DNA of 64,000 nt from Chryseobacterium sp. Bi04. GTDB taxonomy: Bacteria > Bacteroidota > Bacteroidia > Flavobacteriales > Weeksellaceae. The translations under genes and the position numbers were made by a program. The number at the start of each line of letters is the position of its first letter. Within the stretch, counting starts at the first letter, position 1. The notes under the pieces are model-generated. The model did not search any database. It was not told where the DNA came from and saw only the letters and a program-made list of their open reading frames with translations. The stretch covers positions 350,404 to 414,403 of the forward strand of contig NZ_CAKKLP010000002.1 of NCBI RefSeq assembly GCF_918698085.1. The letters are read 5' to 3'. Positions 33,932 through 43,012 of this stretch are shown here, in pieces.

Positions 33932-35710
33932 ATGAAAAGAATGACTTCAAAGGAAAAAGTTGCTGCGCTTCGTGAAGAAATGCAGAAAAATAATGTTGAT
34001 GCATTTATAGTATATTCTGCAGATCCCCATATGAGCGAGTATCTGCCCGAAGAATGGCAGGAGAGAGCCTGGTTGTCAGGATTTCTTGGTTCTGCCGGTT
34101 TTGTGGTAGTAACCAAAGATAAAGCGGGACTGTGGACAGACGGAAGATATTTTACACAAGCTGTGGATGAACTGGAAGGCTCGGGAATCGAACTTTTTAA
34201 AGACGGAATAGAAGGAACTCCTAATTATATAGATTGGATCATTTCGGAAATTCCTGCAGGAGGTAAAGTGGCCGTCAATGCTTTAGCAGCTTCTCATGCT
34301 AACTGGGAACTACTTTCTCAAAAATTTAATTCAAAAAATATTGTACTGGCTGATATTCCTCTTTTAAAAGAAGTTTGGAAAGAAAGGGGTACACCATCAA
34401 AAAATCCAATCTTTGTACATCCTGTAGAAAGAGCAGGCCAGTCTGTAGCGGATAAAATTTCTGCTATCCGTCAGAAAATGGAGGATCAGGATGCAACTGT
34501 TCACATTATCTCAAGTTTGGATGATGTAGCATGGACTTTAAACCTTAGAGGAAGTGATGTACAGAGCAATCCTGTATTTTTAGGATATATTGTGATCACT
34601 AAAAATGATGCGGTTTTATTCACAGACCTTGATAAAATGGAAGTTGCTGCCAGAAAGCAAATGGATGACTCTTTTGTGAAAATGATGCCTTATGAAGAAT
34701 TATATAATTATCTGAAAGCATTCAAAAATGAAAAAATACTGGTTTCTCCAAACACAAACCAACAGATTTTTGAAACTTTAAAAACAGATAACCAGTTTAT
34801 CAAAGCTCCCGTTCCCGGAAATCTGATGAAGGCTCAAAAAAATGAAACTGAGCTGGAAGGTTTCAGAAAAGTAATGGCGAGAGATGGAGTCGCTATGGTG
34901 AAATTCCTTTACTGGCTGACCCATAATGCAGGAAAAGAAGCCATGAACGAATATTCTATCGGTGAAAAACTGAGAGGCTTCCGTGCGGAAGGAGAAAATT
35001 TTGTGGGCGAAAGCTTCGGTTCCATTATAGGGTATAAAGGTAATGGTGCTATCATTCACTATTCTGCAAAGAAAGAAGGAAGCAAAGACGTGACTAATGA
35101 GGCAAGTATCCTGGTAGATTCAGGAGGACAGTATCTTGAAGGCACTACAGATATTACAAGAACTTTTGCTTTAGGAACTGTTTCCGAAGATTTCAAGAGA
35201 AATTCAACATTAGTATTACAGGGGCTGATCCGTTTATCCATGGTAAAATTCCCGAAAGGAACCAAAGGTGTACACCTTGATGCCATTGCCAGACTTCCGC
35301 TATGGATGGATGGTAAAGACTACAACCACGGAACAGGACACGGTGTGGGAAGTTTTATGAATGTTCATGAAGGACCTCAAAGTATCAGAAAAGATCTGAA
35401 TCCACAGGATCTTCTTCCGGGAATGGTATGTTCCAACGAACCAGGATATTATCTTGAAGGAGAATACGGGATTCGCCATGAGAATCTGATTGCCGTAAAA
35501 GAAGCAGAAACAACAATTCACGGGACTTTCTATGAATTTGAAACACTGACATTCTGCCCGTTCTTTAAAGATACCATAGTGAAAGAAATTCTTTCAGAAA
35601 GTGAAATTGCATGGTTAAATAGCTACCATAAGACCTGCGAGGAAAAGATCGCTCCTTATTTGGAAGGAGAAGTTAAAGAATGGTTCCTGCAGTTGGTAAG
35701 CCCTCTTTAG
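33932..35710 (+). CDS. Xaa-Pro aminopeptidase (M24B, aminopeptidase P)
   Basis: The enzyme cleaves N-terminal residues that precede proline. Its 592 aa make two creatinase-type N-terminal domains, with a catalytic pita-bread domain from about 310. The metal ligands are visible in ASILVDSGGQYLEGTTDITRT (two Asp), GTGHGVG (His), NEPGYY (Glu) and GIRHENL (Glu). The length matches the long bacterial/eukaryotic APP form. It is cytoplasmic and monocistronic, with a terminator 75 bases downstream. Confidence 0.93.
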   Translation: MKRMTSKEKVAALREEMQKNNVDAFIVYSADPHMSEYLPEEWQERAWLSGFLGSAGFVVVTKDKAGLWTDGRYFTQAVDELEGSGIELFKDGIEGTPNYIDWIISEIPAGGKVAVNALAASHANWELLSQKFNSKNIVLADIPLLKEVWKERGTPSKNPIFVHPVERAGQSVADKISAIRQKMEDQDATVHIISSLDDVAWTLNLRGSDVQSNPVFLGYIVITKNDAVLFTDLDKMEVAARKQMDDSFVKMMPYEELYNYLKAFKNEKILVSPNTNQQIFETLKTDNQFIKAPVPGNLMKAQKNETELEGFRKVMARDGVAMVKFLYWLTHNAGKEAMNEYSIGEKLRGFRAEGENFVGESFGSIIGYKGNGAIIHYSAKKEGSKDVTNEASILVDSGGQYLEGTTDITRTFALGTVSEDFKRNSTLVLQGLIRLSMVKFPKGTKGVHLDAIARLPLWMDGKDYNHGTGHGVGSFMNVHEGPQSIRKDLNPQDLLPGMVCSNEPGYYLEGEYGIRHENLIAVKEAETTIHGTFYEFETLTFCPFFKDTIVKEILSESEIAWLNSYHKTCEEKIAPYLEGEVKEWFLQLVSPL

Positions 35711-35786
35711 AAATTTGTGTTGATAAGGAATAGCCTTCAGCACAGCATTTAGCGTTAACAGAATAATTGTTAGATACATTTAAAGT

Positions 35787-35816
35787 CCTGTAATTTTGTT
35801 ACAGGGCTTTTTTCTT
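35787..35816 (+). terminator. Terminator after the aminopeptidase gene
   Basis: CCTGTAA (35787-35793) pairs with TTACAGG (35799-35805), followed by GCTTTTTTC. It is the first structured element after the aminopeptidase stop. Confidence 0.8.
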
Positions 35817-35884
35817 TTATACAACCGTATTTTTACGGATAAAACTTTAGTGATTCCCCTGATAGAAGGCAATGAAGAGCTGCC

Positions 35885-35986
35885 TATATTTGCATCAACA
35901 TAAACATCATATCTTCATATACATAACTCAATCAGTTTTTAAACGGTAGTAAAATCATTCCAGGATGGAATGGTTTTACTTTTTTG
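35885..35986 (+). ncRNA. Candidate small RNA or micro-transcript
   Basis: A TATATTTG -7 box (35885-35892) and a strong terminator (35949-35986; 13-bp stem GTAAAATCATTCC with GGAATGGTTTTAC, then TTTTTTG) enclose about 90 bases with no open frame of note. A TTTG at the ideal -33 spacing is missing. The layout promoter-short transcript-terminator, isolated from both neighbours, is that of a small RNA, but no known family is recognised. Confidence 0.35.
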
Positions 35987-36119
35987 TAAAATATGACGAT
36001 TCATAATGGGAGTTCATTTTATTTTTCTTTATAGTTTGTAGTCCGGTAATTTTATTTTCATCCTGTTTTTATTTATTTTCGCTGTATTCAAGTGGGAGTG
36101 GCAATAATTTTAAAAAACT

Positions 36120-36686
36120 ATGATACAGGATTATTTTCGAATGTTTAATATATTTTCAGAAAATGAAATTGAAGAGGTGTTACATCTTTTTGAAATAAGA
36201 AAAGTAGAAAAGAACGAATGTTTTGTTCGGGAAGGTGATAACTGTAAAGAAATAGCATTCATAGAATCCGGAATTTTCCGTTCGTATTATATTTCTGATG
36301 ACGGCAAAGATACCACTTACTGTTTCAGGTTTCCCAACGACCTGATGGCTTCCTATTCCTCATTTATTTCAGGTGCTCCAAGTATGGAAACTATGCAGGC
36401 TATCTCCAATGCCGATCTGCTTATTTTGAGAAAAGATAAAATAGAAGAACTGGTTCGTAATAATCCGAATTGGACATTATTTTTAAAAGCAATAGCCGAG
36501 CAGGAATATATGGAGCTTGAAAGAAGATTCTTCCAGCTACAACGCAATAATGCTGCCCAGCGGTATGCTGATTTACTTAAAAACCAACCGGACTATATCC
36601 AGAATATTCCCCTGCAGTTCCTTGCTTCTTATCTTGGCATTACTCAACGGCATTTAAGCCGTATCCGAAAGGAGATTTCTTTTTAG
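36120..36686 (+). CDS. Crp/Fnr-family transcriptional regulator (188 aa)
   Basis: The cyclic-nucleotide-binding-like domain spans about 10-115 (CFVREGDNCKEIAFIESGIF). The C-terminal RYADLLKNQPDYIQNIPLQF and YLGITQRHLSRIRKEI form the HTH. The length is typical. It stands 53 bases before the saccharopine dehydrogenase-like gene on the same strand, and probably regulates or is co-transcribed with the redox genes that follow. Confidence 0.9.
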   Translation: MIQDYFRMFNIFSENEIEEVLHLFEIRKVEKNECFVREGDNCKEIAFIESGIFRSYYISDDGKDTTYCFRFPNDLMASYSSFISGAPSMETMQAISNADLLILRKDKIEELVRNNPNWTLFLKAIAEQEYMELERRFFQLQRNNAAQRYADLLKNQPDYIQNIPLQFLASYLGITQRHLSRIRKEISF

Positions 36687-36739
36687 ACATTTGTCCTGTT
36701 TATTGATTCGTAAGCTCTATAATTTTGTAAAAAAAATAG

Positions 36740-37765
36740 ATGGAGCATAATATTCTGATTATCGGTGGAACCGGATTGGTAGGCAAGACAATTGCCCGTA
36801 TTTTAGAAAAAAGAAATCCTCATTTCAACATTTTTATTGGAGGACGTAAAGGAGGAAAAACTGATAAAGATTTAAAGATTGATGTCACAGATCCTGGTTC
36901 TTTTAAAGTTATTTCTGAGAAAAAAATTAATCTCATCATTCTTTCTGTGAATGATAAAACGGATCAGGTTCTACGGTTTGCCATTGACAATAGTATTGAT
37001 TATTTAGATATCACCAAACCTACTCCTGATCTGGTAAAAGCATATGATGTGGCAAAGAGTAGTAAAGTCAATAACAGGATTGTATTCAGTTCAGGATGGA
37101 TGGGAGGAATTGTCCCGGGATTGGCAAATACACTTTCAGATGGCACGGAAGATATCCGGGAGATCAAACTTTTTGTCTATTACTCTATTAAGGATCTGGC
37201 CGGAGAAAGCTCTGCTCATTTTATGGCAGAAAATGTAGCGGTTCCTTTCAGCCACTATAAAAATGATAAACCTGTTTCTATCAGACATTTTTTAAATACT
37301 GAGGTTTTTGATTTTTCTTTTGGAATAGGAAAACGGAGTGCTTATAATTTTGATGTTCCTGATCTTTATATTTTAAACCGGGTAGAAAGAGTTCCTGATG
37401 TCAGTGTAAAAATGACTTACAATTCAAAATTTATTACCTGGCTGCTTGGTTCTTTTCAGTACCTGAGGATATTCAGTATCTTATCTTTAAAAGAGAGAAA
37501 GATGATCTTTGGATCCAGTGGAAATGGGGACCAGTCTGTTTTTGAAATTGTGGTAAAATACAAGGGAAAGTACAGGAAATTAAGCTTGCAGAGTACAAAA
37601 GGACAAGCCGAACTGACTGCCTTATCAGCGGTTCTGCATACGGAAGAGCTCTTGAGGAACCCTCATGAAAATAAGGTTTATTTTGGACATCAGCTGCATG
37701 AACCCTTATCATTACTGGCTCAGCTTAATGCCTATGAAACCATTACTATAAACGTAACGCAATGA
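36740..37765 (+). CDS. Saccharopine dehydrogenase-like NAD(P)-binding oxidoreductase
   Basis: The N-terminal Rossmann fold begins ILIIGGTGLVGKTIARIL (residues 5-22). DLKIDVTDPGSF and YLDITKPTPD follow the order of the saccharopine dehydrogenase/reductase N-domain family. The C-terminal part is the matching catalytic-like half, of unknown substrate. At 341 aa it is a short member. It overlaps the next gene by 4 bases (ATGA), so the two are in one operon with the Crp/Fnr gene upstream. Confidence 0.8.
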   Translation: MEHNILIIGGTGLVGKTIARILEKRNPHFNIFIGGRKGGKTDKDLKIDVTDPGSFKVISEKKINLIILSVNDKTDQVLRFAIDNSIDYLDITKPTPDLVKAYDVAKSSKVNNRIVFSSGWMGGIVPGLANTLSDGTEDIREIKLFVYYSIKDLAGESSAHFMAENVAVPFSHYKNDKPVSIRHFLNTEVFDFSFGIGKRSAYNFDVPDLYILNRVERVPDVSVKMTYNSKFITWLLGSFQYLRIFSILSLKERKMIFGSSGNGDQSVFEIVVKYKGKYRKLSLQSTKGQAELTALSAVLHTEELLRNPHENKVYFGHQLHEPLSLLAQLNAYETITINVTQ

Positions 37766-38340
37766 AAAAAATAGCCATTATCAATGGGCACCCGAATAAA
37801 GATTCGTTCAATTTCGGAATTGCTGATGCGTACAGAAACGGAGCAAAAGAAGCAGGGGCAGAAATACAGGATATTACAATTGCCGATCTCCATTTTAATC
37901 CTAACCTGCAATTCGGATATCAAAAAAGAATGGAGCTGGAGCCGGATTTACTGAAAGCCTGGGAAACCATCCAATGGGCAGATCATTTGGTATGGATACA
38001 TCCTGTTTGGTGGGGTGGTCTGCCCGCCATAACAAAAGGCTTTATAGATAGGCTTTTCTTACCCGGAATGGCTTTTAAATATAGGGAAAACTCTGTATGG
38101 TGGGATCGGTTTCTGAAAGGAAAAACAGGACATATTATTACAACCATAGATCAGCCGGGCTGGTATTACCATTTGTTTTTCGGTAGGCCCAGCGTTAACC
38201 AGCTTAAAAGGTCTACTCTGGAATTCTGTGGTGTGAAGCCGGTAAAGGTGACTTATGTTGGAGTAATCAGGGGATCCAGGGAAGAACAACGGCACCAATG
38301 GCTGAAAAAGGTTAGAGTACTCGGGGAAAGACTGAAATAG
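37762..38340 (+). CDS. NAD(P)H-dependent flavodoxin-fold oxidoreductase
   Basis: The protein has a flavodoxin-2 fold. INGHPNKDSFNFGIADAYRNG at the start is the FMN-phosphate loop, and WIHPVWWGGLPAITKGFIDR in the middle is the flavin ring contact. LFLPGMAFKY and GVIRGSREEQRH follow. It belongs with MdaB/KefF-like quinone or nitro-reductases using FMN. The length of 192 aa is normal. It is translationally coupled to the preceding dehydrogenase. Confidence 0.9.
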   Translation: MKKIAIINGHPNKDSFNFGIADAYRNGAKEAGAEIQDITIADLHFNPNLQFGYQKRMELEPDLLKAWETIQWADHLVWIHPVWWGGLPAITKGFIDRLFLPGMAFKYRENSVWWDRFLKGKTGHIITTIDQPGWYYHLFFGRPSVNQLKRSTLEFCGVKPVKVTYVGVIRGSREEQRHQWLKKVRVLGERLK

Positions 38341-38366
38341 AAACGTTGCTGCTGTTCCCATATTTT

Positions 38367-38409
38367 AATTTTATCTGACAATTATAGACTCTAATTGTCA
38401 GATAAAATT
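38367..38409. terminator. Bidirectional terminator
   Basis: AATTTTATCTGACAATTA and its inverse TAATTGTCAGATAAAATT make an 18-bp perfect stem with a 7-base loop. It lies between the convergent stops at 38340 and 38421. Confidence 0.9.
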
Positions 38410-38420
38410 TTGAGCAGGAC

Positions 38421-39143
38421 TTATAATCCTTTCTTTCCTTCTATCCAATATGCCTGTGACCTGATGCATCTTGGAGGTATTCCTTTTGATTTTAGGAATT
38501 TTCTGATGAGTGTCATTGTATTTCCGTTTCCTGTTAAATAGAAAATAACATTATCATTATATATAGCCTTTTTTTCTTCCCTTAAAAAATCAGTTAAGGA
38601 TTCAATAATGACCATGATATTATTCTTTGGAGCATGGTACCCATATAAACCCAGGATTTCCAGCGCTGAAGGATCTTCCAGTTCATGGAGGCAGCCAAAT
38701 AAAACGTTGTTTTCTTCTGCAGCTTCCTTAATGGCAAGAGAACTTCCCAGGGATGTTTCATCACCAATTGAGAAATGCATTATCGCATCGGGATCAAAAA
38801 AGCGTTTTCCCCTGGGGATTAAAATTTTTATTGAATCTCCTGCTGAAAGCTTACTTATGAAATTACTTCCCGCAGCTGCTGTATCATGAATATGAAAGAG
38901 AATGTCAAATGTACCTGCCTCTCTGTTGAAATTAAAAGGTGAGTAGTTACGGAAATCCCTGTCGTTTACCCTTATTCCTATGGCATAGGCCGGTTCGTAA
39001 TGAACATCCTGCAAATCTGTGGCAAAGCGTATACAGTGAAGCTCATCAGTAACTTTCTTTTTATCGATAACAGTACAGTCTTTAAACTTTGAAGACCATA
39101 CATTTTCTACAGTATCATTGATCCATTTTGGTAAGCTTGGCAT
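38421..39143 (-). CDS. Siderophore-interacting (FAD-binding) family protein
   Basis: An N-terminal FAD-binding domain is visible in YAIGIRVNDRDFRNYSPFNFN (the RxYSP-type flavin contact) and LFHIHDTAAAGSNFISKL. The C-terminal NAD(P)H-binding half includes MHFSIGDETSLGSSLAI and FYLTGNGNTMTLIRKFL. It ends RSQAYWIEGKKGL, similar to the tail of ViuB-type ferric reductases (YW..G). Members reduce ferric siderophores in the cytoplasm. Sequence in the first 60 residues is somewhat unusual for the family, so another flavin reductase is possible. Confidence 0.8.
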   Translation of the reverse strand: MPSLPKWINDTVENVWSSKFKDCTVIDKKKVTDELHCIRFATDLQDVHYEPAYAIGIRVNDRDFRNYSPFNFNREAGTFDILFHIHDTAAAGSNFISKLSAGDSIKILIPRGKRFFDPDAIMHFSIGDETSLGSSLAIKEAAEENNVLFGCLHELEDPSALEILGLYGYHAPKNNIMVIIESLTDFLREEKKAIYNDNVIFYLTGNGNTMTLIRKFLKSKGIPPRCIRSQAYWIEGKKGL

Positions 39144-39225
39144 ACATAATTTTTATAGCAAAGGAAGCTGTAAAATTAAAATATAGCGATAGCTGTTTCA
39201 GGGAATTAGTTGGATTATTCGTGGA

Positions 39226-40098
39226 TTACTTTCCGTTTTTATTTTTATCCCGAAATTCTGACGGGGGTTGGCCTGCCAGTTTTGAAAATAAACGGCTAAA
39301 ATAAGTGTGATCACTATATCCCAATTCATAGGCAATTTCCTTTACTGTGAGATGGGTAAAGGCTAATAATCTTTTTGCTTCTATGATAATTTCCTGATGG
39401 ATCCAGTATTGTGCGGGCTTTCCGGTCACTTCCCGGATAACTTCAGTGAGATATCCTCTTGAAATATTCAAAAGTTCAGCATATTCTGATGGACTTTTCG
39501 TGGTTTTATAATTTTCCCTTACCCTAATTCTGAAAGCTCTTGCCAGCTGTAAAGAACGGTTTTCACCGGATGCTTCAGAGGCTGTTTCACGGGAATATAT
39601 AAAAGCAAACATGCCTACAAAAGCATTCAATAAAGATTGAATAATCAAAAGCCCTTCTTTAGAGGTAAATGTTTCTTCAGTAAAAGAAGTCTGAAGCATA
39701 GCGGCAGATGCATTTATTTTTTCTATCCAGTTTTTATCAATTATAATGGGTTTCACCTCTTCCAGAGATTCTTCAAAAACAGCCCGTACGGTATCCGGAA
39801 CCCAATCTGCCTTTACGGCTACAAACCAACCGTTCACGTCTTTCATTAAGAGTCCCTGATGTACCTGATTGGGTAGTATACAGAAAATGGATGTATCCTG
39901 AGATTCTATAATTTTAAAATCAACCATCATTTTTACATGGCCGCTTTCCATACAGGTGAAAATATAATGACTGTCACGGTGGATTCCTTTATCAAAAAGA
40001 AGATTTTCCGGATGTTGATAATGCTTATCCATTCTTTTAATAAAAAAATGGTGCTCAGAAATATCGCTTAAGTCATAGGTGGGTATGGTATGCTTCAT
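39226..40098 (-). CDS. AraC-family transcriptional regulator (290 aa)
   Basis: Residues about 1-170 are a cupin-like ligand domain (HRDSHYIFTCMESGHVKMMV). Residues about 190-285 hold the two HTH units: SPSEYAELLNISRGYLTEVI and VKEIAYELGYSDHTYFSRLF. It ends GQPPSEFRDK. The gene starts 3 bases after the stop of the LysE-family gene at 40102 and is therefore co-transcribed with it. It probably regulates that exporter. Confidence 0.9.
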   Translation of the reverse strand: MKHTIPTYDLSDISEHHFFIKRMDKHYQHPENLLFDKGIHRDSHYIFTCMESGHVKMMVDFKIIESQDTSIFCILPNQVHQGLLMKDVNGWFVAVKADWVPDTVRAVFEESLEEVKPIIIDKNWIEKINASAAMLQTSFTEETFTSKEGLLIIQSLLNAFVGMFAFIYSRETASEASGENRSLQLARAFRIRVRENYKTTKSPSEYAELLNISRGYLTEVIREVTGKPAQYWIHQEIIIEAKRLLAFTHLTVKEIAYELGYSDHTYFSRLFSKLAGQPPSEFRDKNKNGK

Positions 40099-40101
40099 CT
40101 T

Positions 40102-40737
40102 TTATTTTGCCTTCGAGAATGCCATCTTTATGGCTAAACAGGTCAGTACACTTGCCATAAACCACTTTTGTACTCTTATCCAGGCGGGGTTGTGGGCAAA
40201 GAATAAAGCCACTCTTGCCGCAGTTAATATGATTAAAAAGTTAACGCTAAAACTTACCAGAACCTGTATAACACCAAGCTCCAAACTCTGGATCAGTACT
40301 GATCCATATTCAGGTTTGATAAACTGTGGAAAAAGGGATAGGTAAAAGACAGCTACCTTAGGATTGAGCATACTGGTTAAAAAGCCTATACTGAAAAGCT
40401 TTTTAGGACTGTCATGAGATCCGTTTTCATCTACTTCAAAAATGTTTTTGCTCTTAGGTTTAATGGCTTGATAAGCTAAATACAAAAGATAAATAATTCC
40501 TACTGTTTTAAGGACGGTATAAGCGATGGGGACCGCAAATAATACGGCGGTAAGCCCAAAAGATACCATAACGATGTGAAACAGAAATCCACAGACTACC
40601 CCAATCAATGAAATAAACCCTGACTTTTTCCCCTGCGTTATTGATTTGGATATCAGATAGATCATATTGGGCCCCGGGCTGATTACAAGAACAAGTGCAG
40701 CCAGGATAAAGAATAAAAGCTCGTGGAATGGGATCAT
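40102..40737 (-). CDS. LysE/RhtB-family amino-acid exporter
   Basis: Six hydrophobic spans are seen in 211 residues. The family signature near the start is LVISPGPNMIYLISKSI (residues 18-34), followed by the LTSMLNPKVAVFYLSLFPQF loop near 115-135. It exports an amino acid or derivative across the inner membrane; which one cannot be told. The AraC gene follows 3 bases downstream. It diverges from the sensory operon at 40945. Confidence 0.92.
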   Translation of the reverse strand: MIPFHELLFFILAALVLVISPGPNMIYLISKSITQGKKSGFISLIGVVCGFLFHIVMVSFGLTAVLFAVPIAYTVLKTVGIIYLLYLAYQAIKPKSKNIFEVDENGSHDSPKKLFSIGFLTSMLNPKVAVFYLSLFPQFIKPEYGSVLIQSLELGVIQVLVSFSVNFLIILTAARVALFFAHNPAWIRVQKWFMASVLTCLAIKMAFSKAK

Positions 40738-40944
40738 AGTTTAAAGAAGTTTTAAATGAGATCGTTTTGTAGTACAAAGATACATACTGATTGTCATGTT
40801 TTTTGAAAAAAAATAGATGGATATTAATTTTAATTACGTTGTATTATGTTTTCCACACAAAAGTGATTTAAAAATAAATAGGAGTGTGTTTTTTTTGTAA
40901 ATTTCAACACATAAAATAATTATCATTCACAAATAGCTATTATC

Positions 40945-41652
40945 ATGACGACCGAAAACATCTTTGAAGCCATTAAAAAATGGCAAAATCTTATTGATTC
41001 TTACAAAAATGGAAATGATAAGGATGGAGAAGAAATTTTGAATTATTTAAATCAGGGAACTCATTTCAGTGTTTCAGGAGCAGAAATTGAACACTGGAAA
41101 AGAAATCTTACAACAGAGCACAAAAGAATTCATGCTTACGTAGGTATTCATGGGGAGCAGCTGAAGTTTTTTCTGATTGATTCTAAATGTGATAAAGACG
41201 CTGATTTTAATTCAATTTTTATTAAAGAATTTTCCCGTGGTTTTGCAGAAGAGAAAATGGAAAGCAGTAATGATACTGAAGTAAACCCACCTTCCATTAC
41301 TTCTGAATCGGCTATAAACCGAAACTTCAGATGGAATATGTTTGGTACTGCCTGGCTACAGGCTCAGCAACCTGAAGATTTCTTTCAATTGATTTCTATT
41401 CCATTTTCAGATTACGAAAAAATGGGGATTACAGGAAGTCAGACGTGCATTTGTTTCTTTGGGCTTACGGATAATTTAGAAAAAAAAGATTCTGATTTTC
41501 CTTATCATATAGAAATTATTACTGTAAAAAGTTTAGCAATTAATCACATGAGCGAAACTGCAGAAAATTATTCTACGCCACGGCCTCCATTTACTGTTGA
41601 TAGTCTCAGTGATTATCAACTTTTGAAGCAAAGCACCGGTGTTTTCGTATAA
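40945..41652 (+). CDS. Unknown soluble protein, first gene of the sensory operon (235 aa)
   Basis: I do not recognise this protein. It is soluble, without signal peptide or membrane span, rich in aromatic and acidic residues, with a TWLQAQQPEDFFQL-like middle part. Residues about 110-130 are Ser/Thr-rich and may be a linker between two domains. Its end overlaps the next gene by 14 bases, and the kinase and regulator genes follow, all on one strand. Its place at the head of a two-component operon points to a sensory or adaptor role. The operon faces the R-body cluster tail to tail. Confidence 0.7.
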   Translation: MTTENIFEAIKKWQNLIDSYKNGNDKDGEEILNYLNQGTHFSVSGAEIEHWKRNLTTEHKRIHAYVGIHGEQLKFFLIDSKCDKDADFNSIFIKEFSRGFAEEKMESSNDTEVNPPSITSESAINRNFRWNMFGTAWLQAQQPEDFFQLISIPFSDYEKMGITGSQTCICFFGLTDNLEKKDSDFPYHIEIITVKSLAINHMSETAENYSTPRPPFTVDSLSDYQLLKQSTGVFV

Positions 41653-42283
41653 CAGCCTATCCCTGTATTTGCAAATTATGATTAATCTTGTTTTACTGAC
41701 AGGGTTGATTGTACTGATAAAAGAAGGGATAAAAACAAAGTTTCCTGTGATCCTACTGCTTTCAGGAGAACTGATACTGGAGATGACGGACTTAACTGGC
41801 CGGCTGATGAAATTAAACACCTTCAATACCTATAATTATGCACTCAGCCAGTTTTTTGGTTTGGTGGCCCTTACGGCAGTTTATAGCAGTTATTATATTC
41901 AGCTTTCCCGCGAAATCAGATGGATAGTCTATTGTTATGCAGGGATATTGCTGATCGGTAATATATTATACATACAAAATGGTACATCGGTTACTTTCTA
42001 TTCTAATATCATAAGCAGCATTATTATTTGCAGCTATGCAGCTTCTTATTTCATGAAAATCATCAGAGAAGGAAGAGTTGAAAAGAGTATGTTTATTGTA
42101 AACATCATTGTTTTTTTATTCTTTTCTGTTGAATGTGTGATCTCTACTACTTTTAATTTTTTAATCAGCAACCATCTGGGTTGGGTAGGGCCCATCTGGC
42201 TTTTTAGAGGCGTTTTGTTATTGGCTTTTTATATTGCTTTTATTAATCTGGGATGTGGCGTTGGGAAAATCAGAATCAGGTAG
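41639..42283 (+). CDS. Multi-span membrane protein of the sensory operon (214 aa)
   Basis: Six or seven hydrophobic helices cover the whole protein (for example INLVLLTGLIVLI, IVYCYAGILLIGNILYI, SMFIVNIIVFLFFSV, FRGVLLLAFYIAFI). There is no other domain. The start is a GTG at 41639 overlapping the previous gene; an ATG 13 codons on would remove only the non-hydrophobic leader. It overlaps the kinase gene by 31 bases. It looks like a detached membrane sensor module that would work with the kinase, whose own input part is just one helix. Confidence 0.7.
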   Translation: MFSYNSLSLYLQIMINLVLLTGLIVLIKEGIKTKFPVILLLSGELILEMTDLTGRLMKLNTFNTYNYALSQFFGLVALTAVYSSYYIQLSREIRWIVYCYAGILLIGNILYIQNGTSVTFYSNIISSIIICSYAASYFMKIIREGRVEKSMFIVNIIVFLFFSVECVISTTFNFLISNHLGWVGPIWLFRGVLLLAFYIAFINLGCGVGKIRIR

Positions 42284-43002
42284 TTGTATGGATATGGATC
42301 GGTATCGGACTATTTTTTTTAACAACATTATTCATCACGTTATTGATTATCAATTATTTAAAAAGTATAAAAAAAAACAAAAAGAAAGTGGCGGCACTCG
42401 TCCGGAATACAAAAAAAGAATATGGAGAAAATATGCTGAGTTTACAGGAACAGGACAGGGAGCGCCTGGCAGAAGAACTTCATGATAATATTATCTCACA
42501 GCTGAATATTATTCGTTTGACTATCAATGAGAAAAGTACGGAAGAGCTTAGTATCGATTTAAAGAGGTCTATGCAGCTGGTACGGGAGCTGTCTCATAAT
42601 CTGACTCCTCCTGATCTCAGTGAGATTGACCTGGCGGATTTAATTGCTGATTATCTCAAACAGATAAATAAAAATATAGAAATAATTTTCCGTCATATTA
42701 CTGTAGAAATACCGATCAGTAATCCCGTAAAACTGAATCTCTTTAGAATTGTTCAGGAATTAATTACCAATATTCTGAAACATGCTGAGGCCAGCAGGGT
42801 TGATGTTTCCCTGAGGATATCTATAAATTACCTGATGCTGACCATAGAAGATAATGGTTGTGGTTTTATCGTAAGCAACCATTCAGGTGGTATAGGGCTG
42901 AGAAATATTCAGTCAAGAGCACAAAAAATTAAAGCAATTTATAAACTTAAAACACAGCCTGAAAAAGGAACAAAATTTATAGCCTGCATGGCAATACAAT
43001 AA
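42253..43002 (+). CDS. HisKA_3-type sensor histidine kinase (249 aa)
   Basis: One transmembrane helix (about residues 11-34) and a short coiled coil lead to the dimer/phospho-acceptor domain with His77 in RLAEELHDNII. The HATPase domain follows: LFRIVQELITNILKHAEAS, TIEDNGCGF and GGIGLRNIQSR. It has almost no sensory part of its own. It overlaps the membrane protein by 31 bases, and the regulator starts 10 bases downstream. This matches DesK/NarX-like systems with a separate sensor. Confidence 0.9.
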   Translation: MWRWENQNQVVVWIWIGIGLFFLTTLFITLLIINYLKSIKKNKKKVAALVRNTKKEYGENMLSLQEQDRERLAEELHDNIISQLNIIRLTINEKSTEELSIDLKRSMQLVRELSHNLTPPDLSEIDLADLIADYLKQINKNIEIIFRHITVEIPISNPVKLNLFRIVQELITNILKHAEASRVDVSLRISINYLMLTIEDNGCGFIVSNHSGGIGLRNIQSRAQKIKAIYKLKTQPEKGTKFIACMAIQ

Positions 43003-43012
43003 AAAAAATAAA

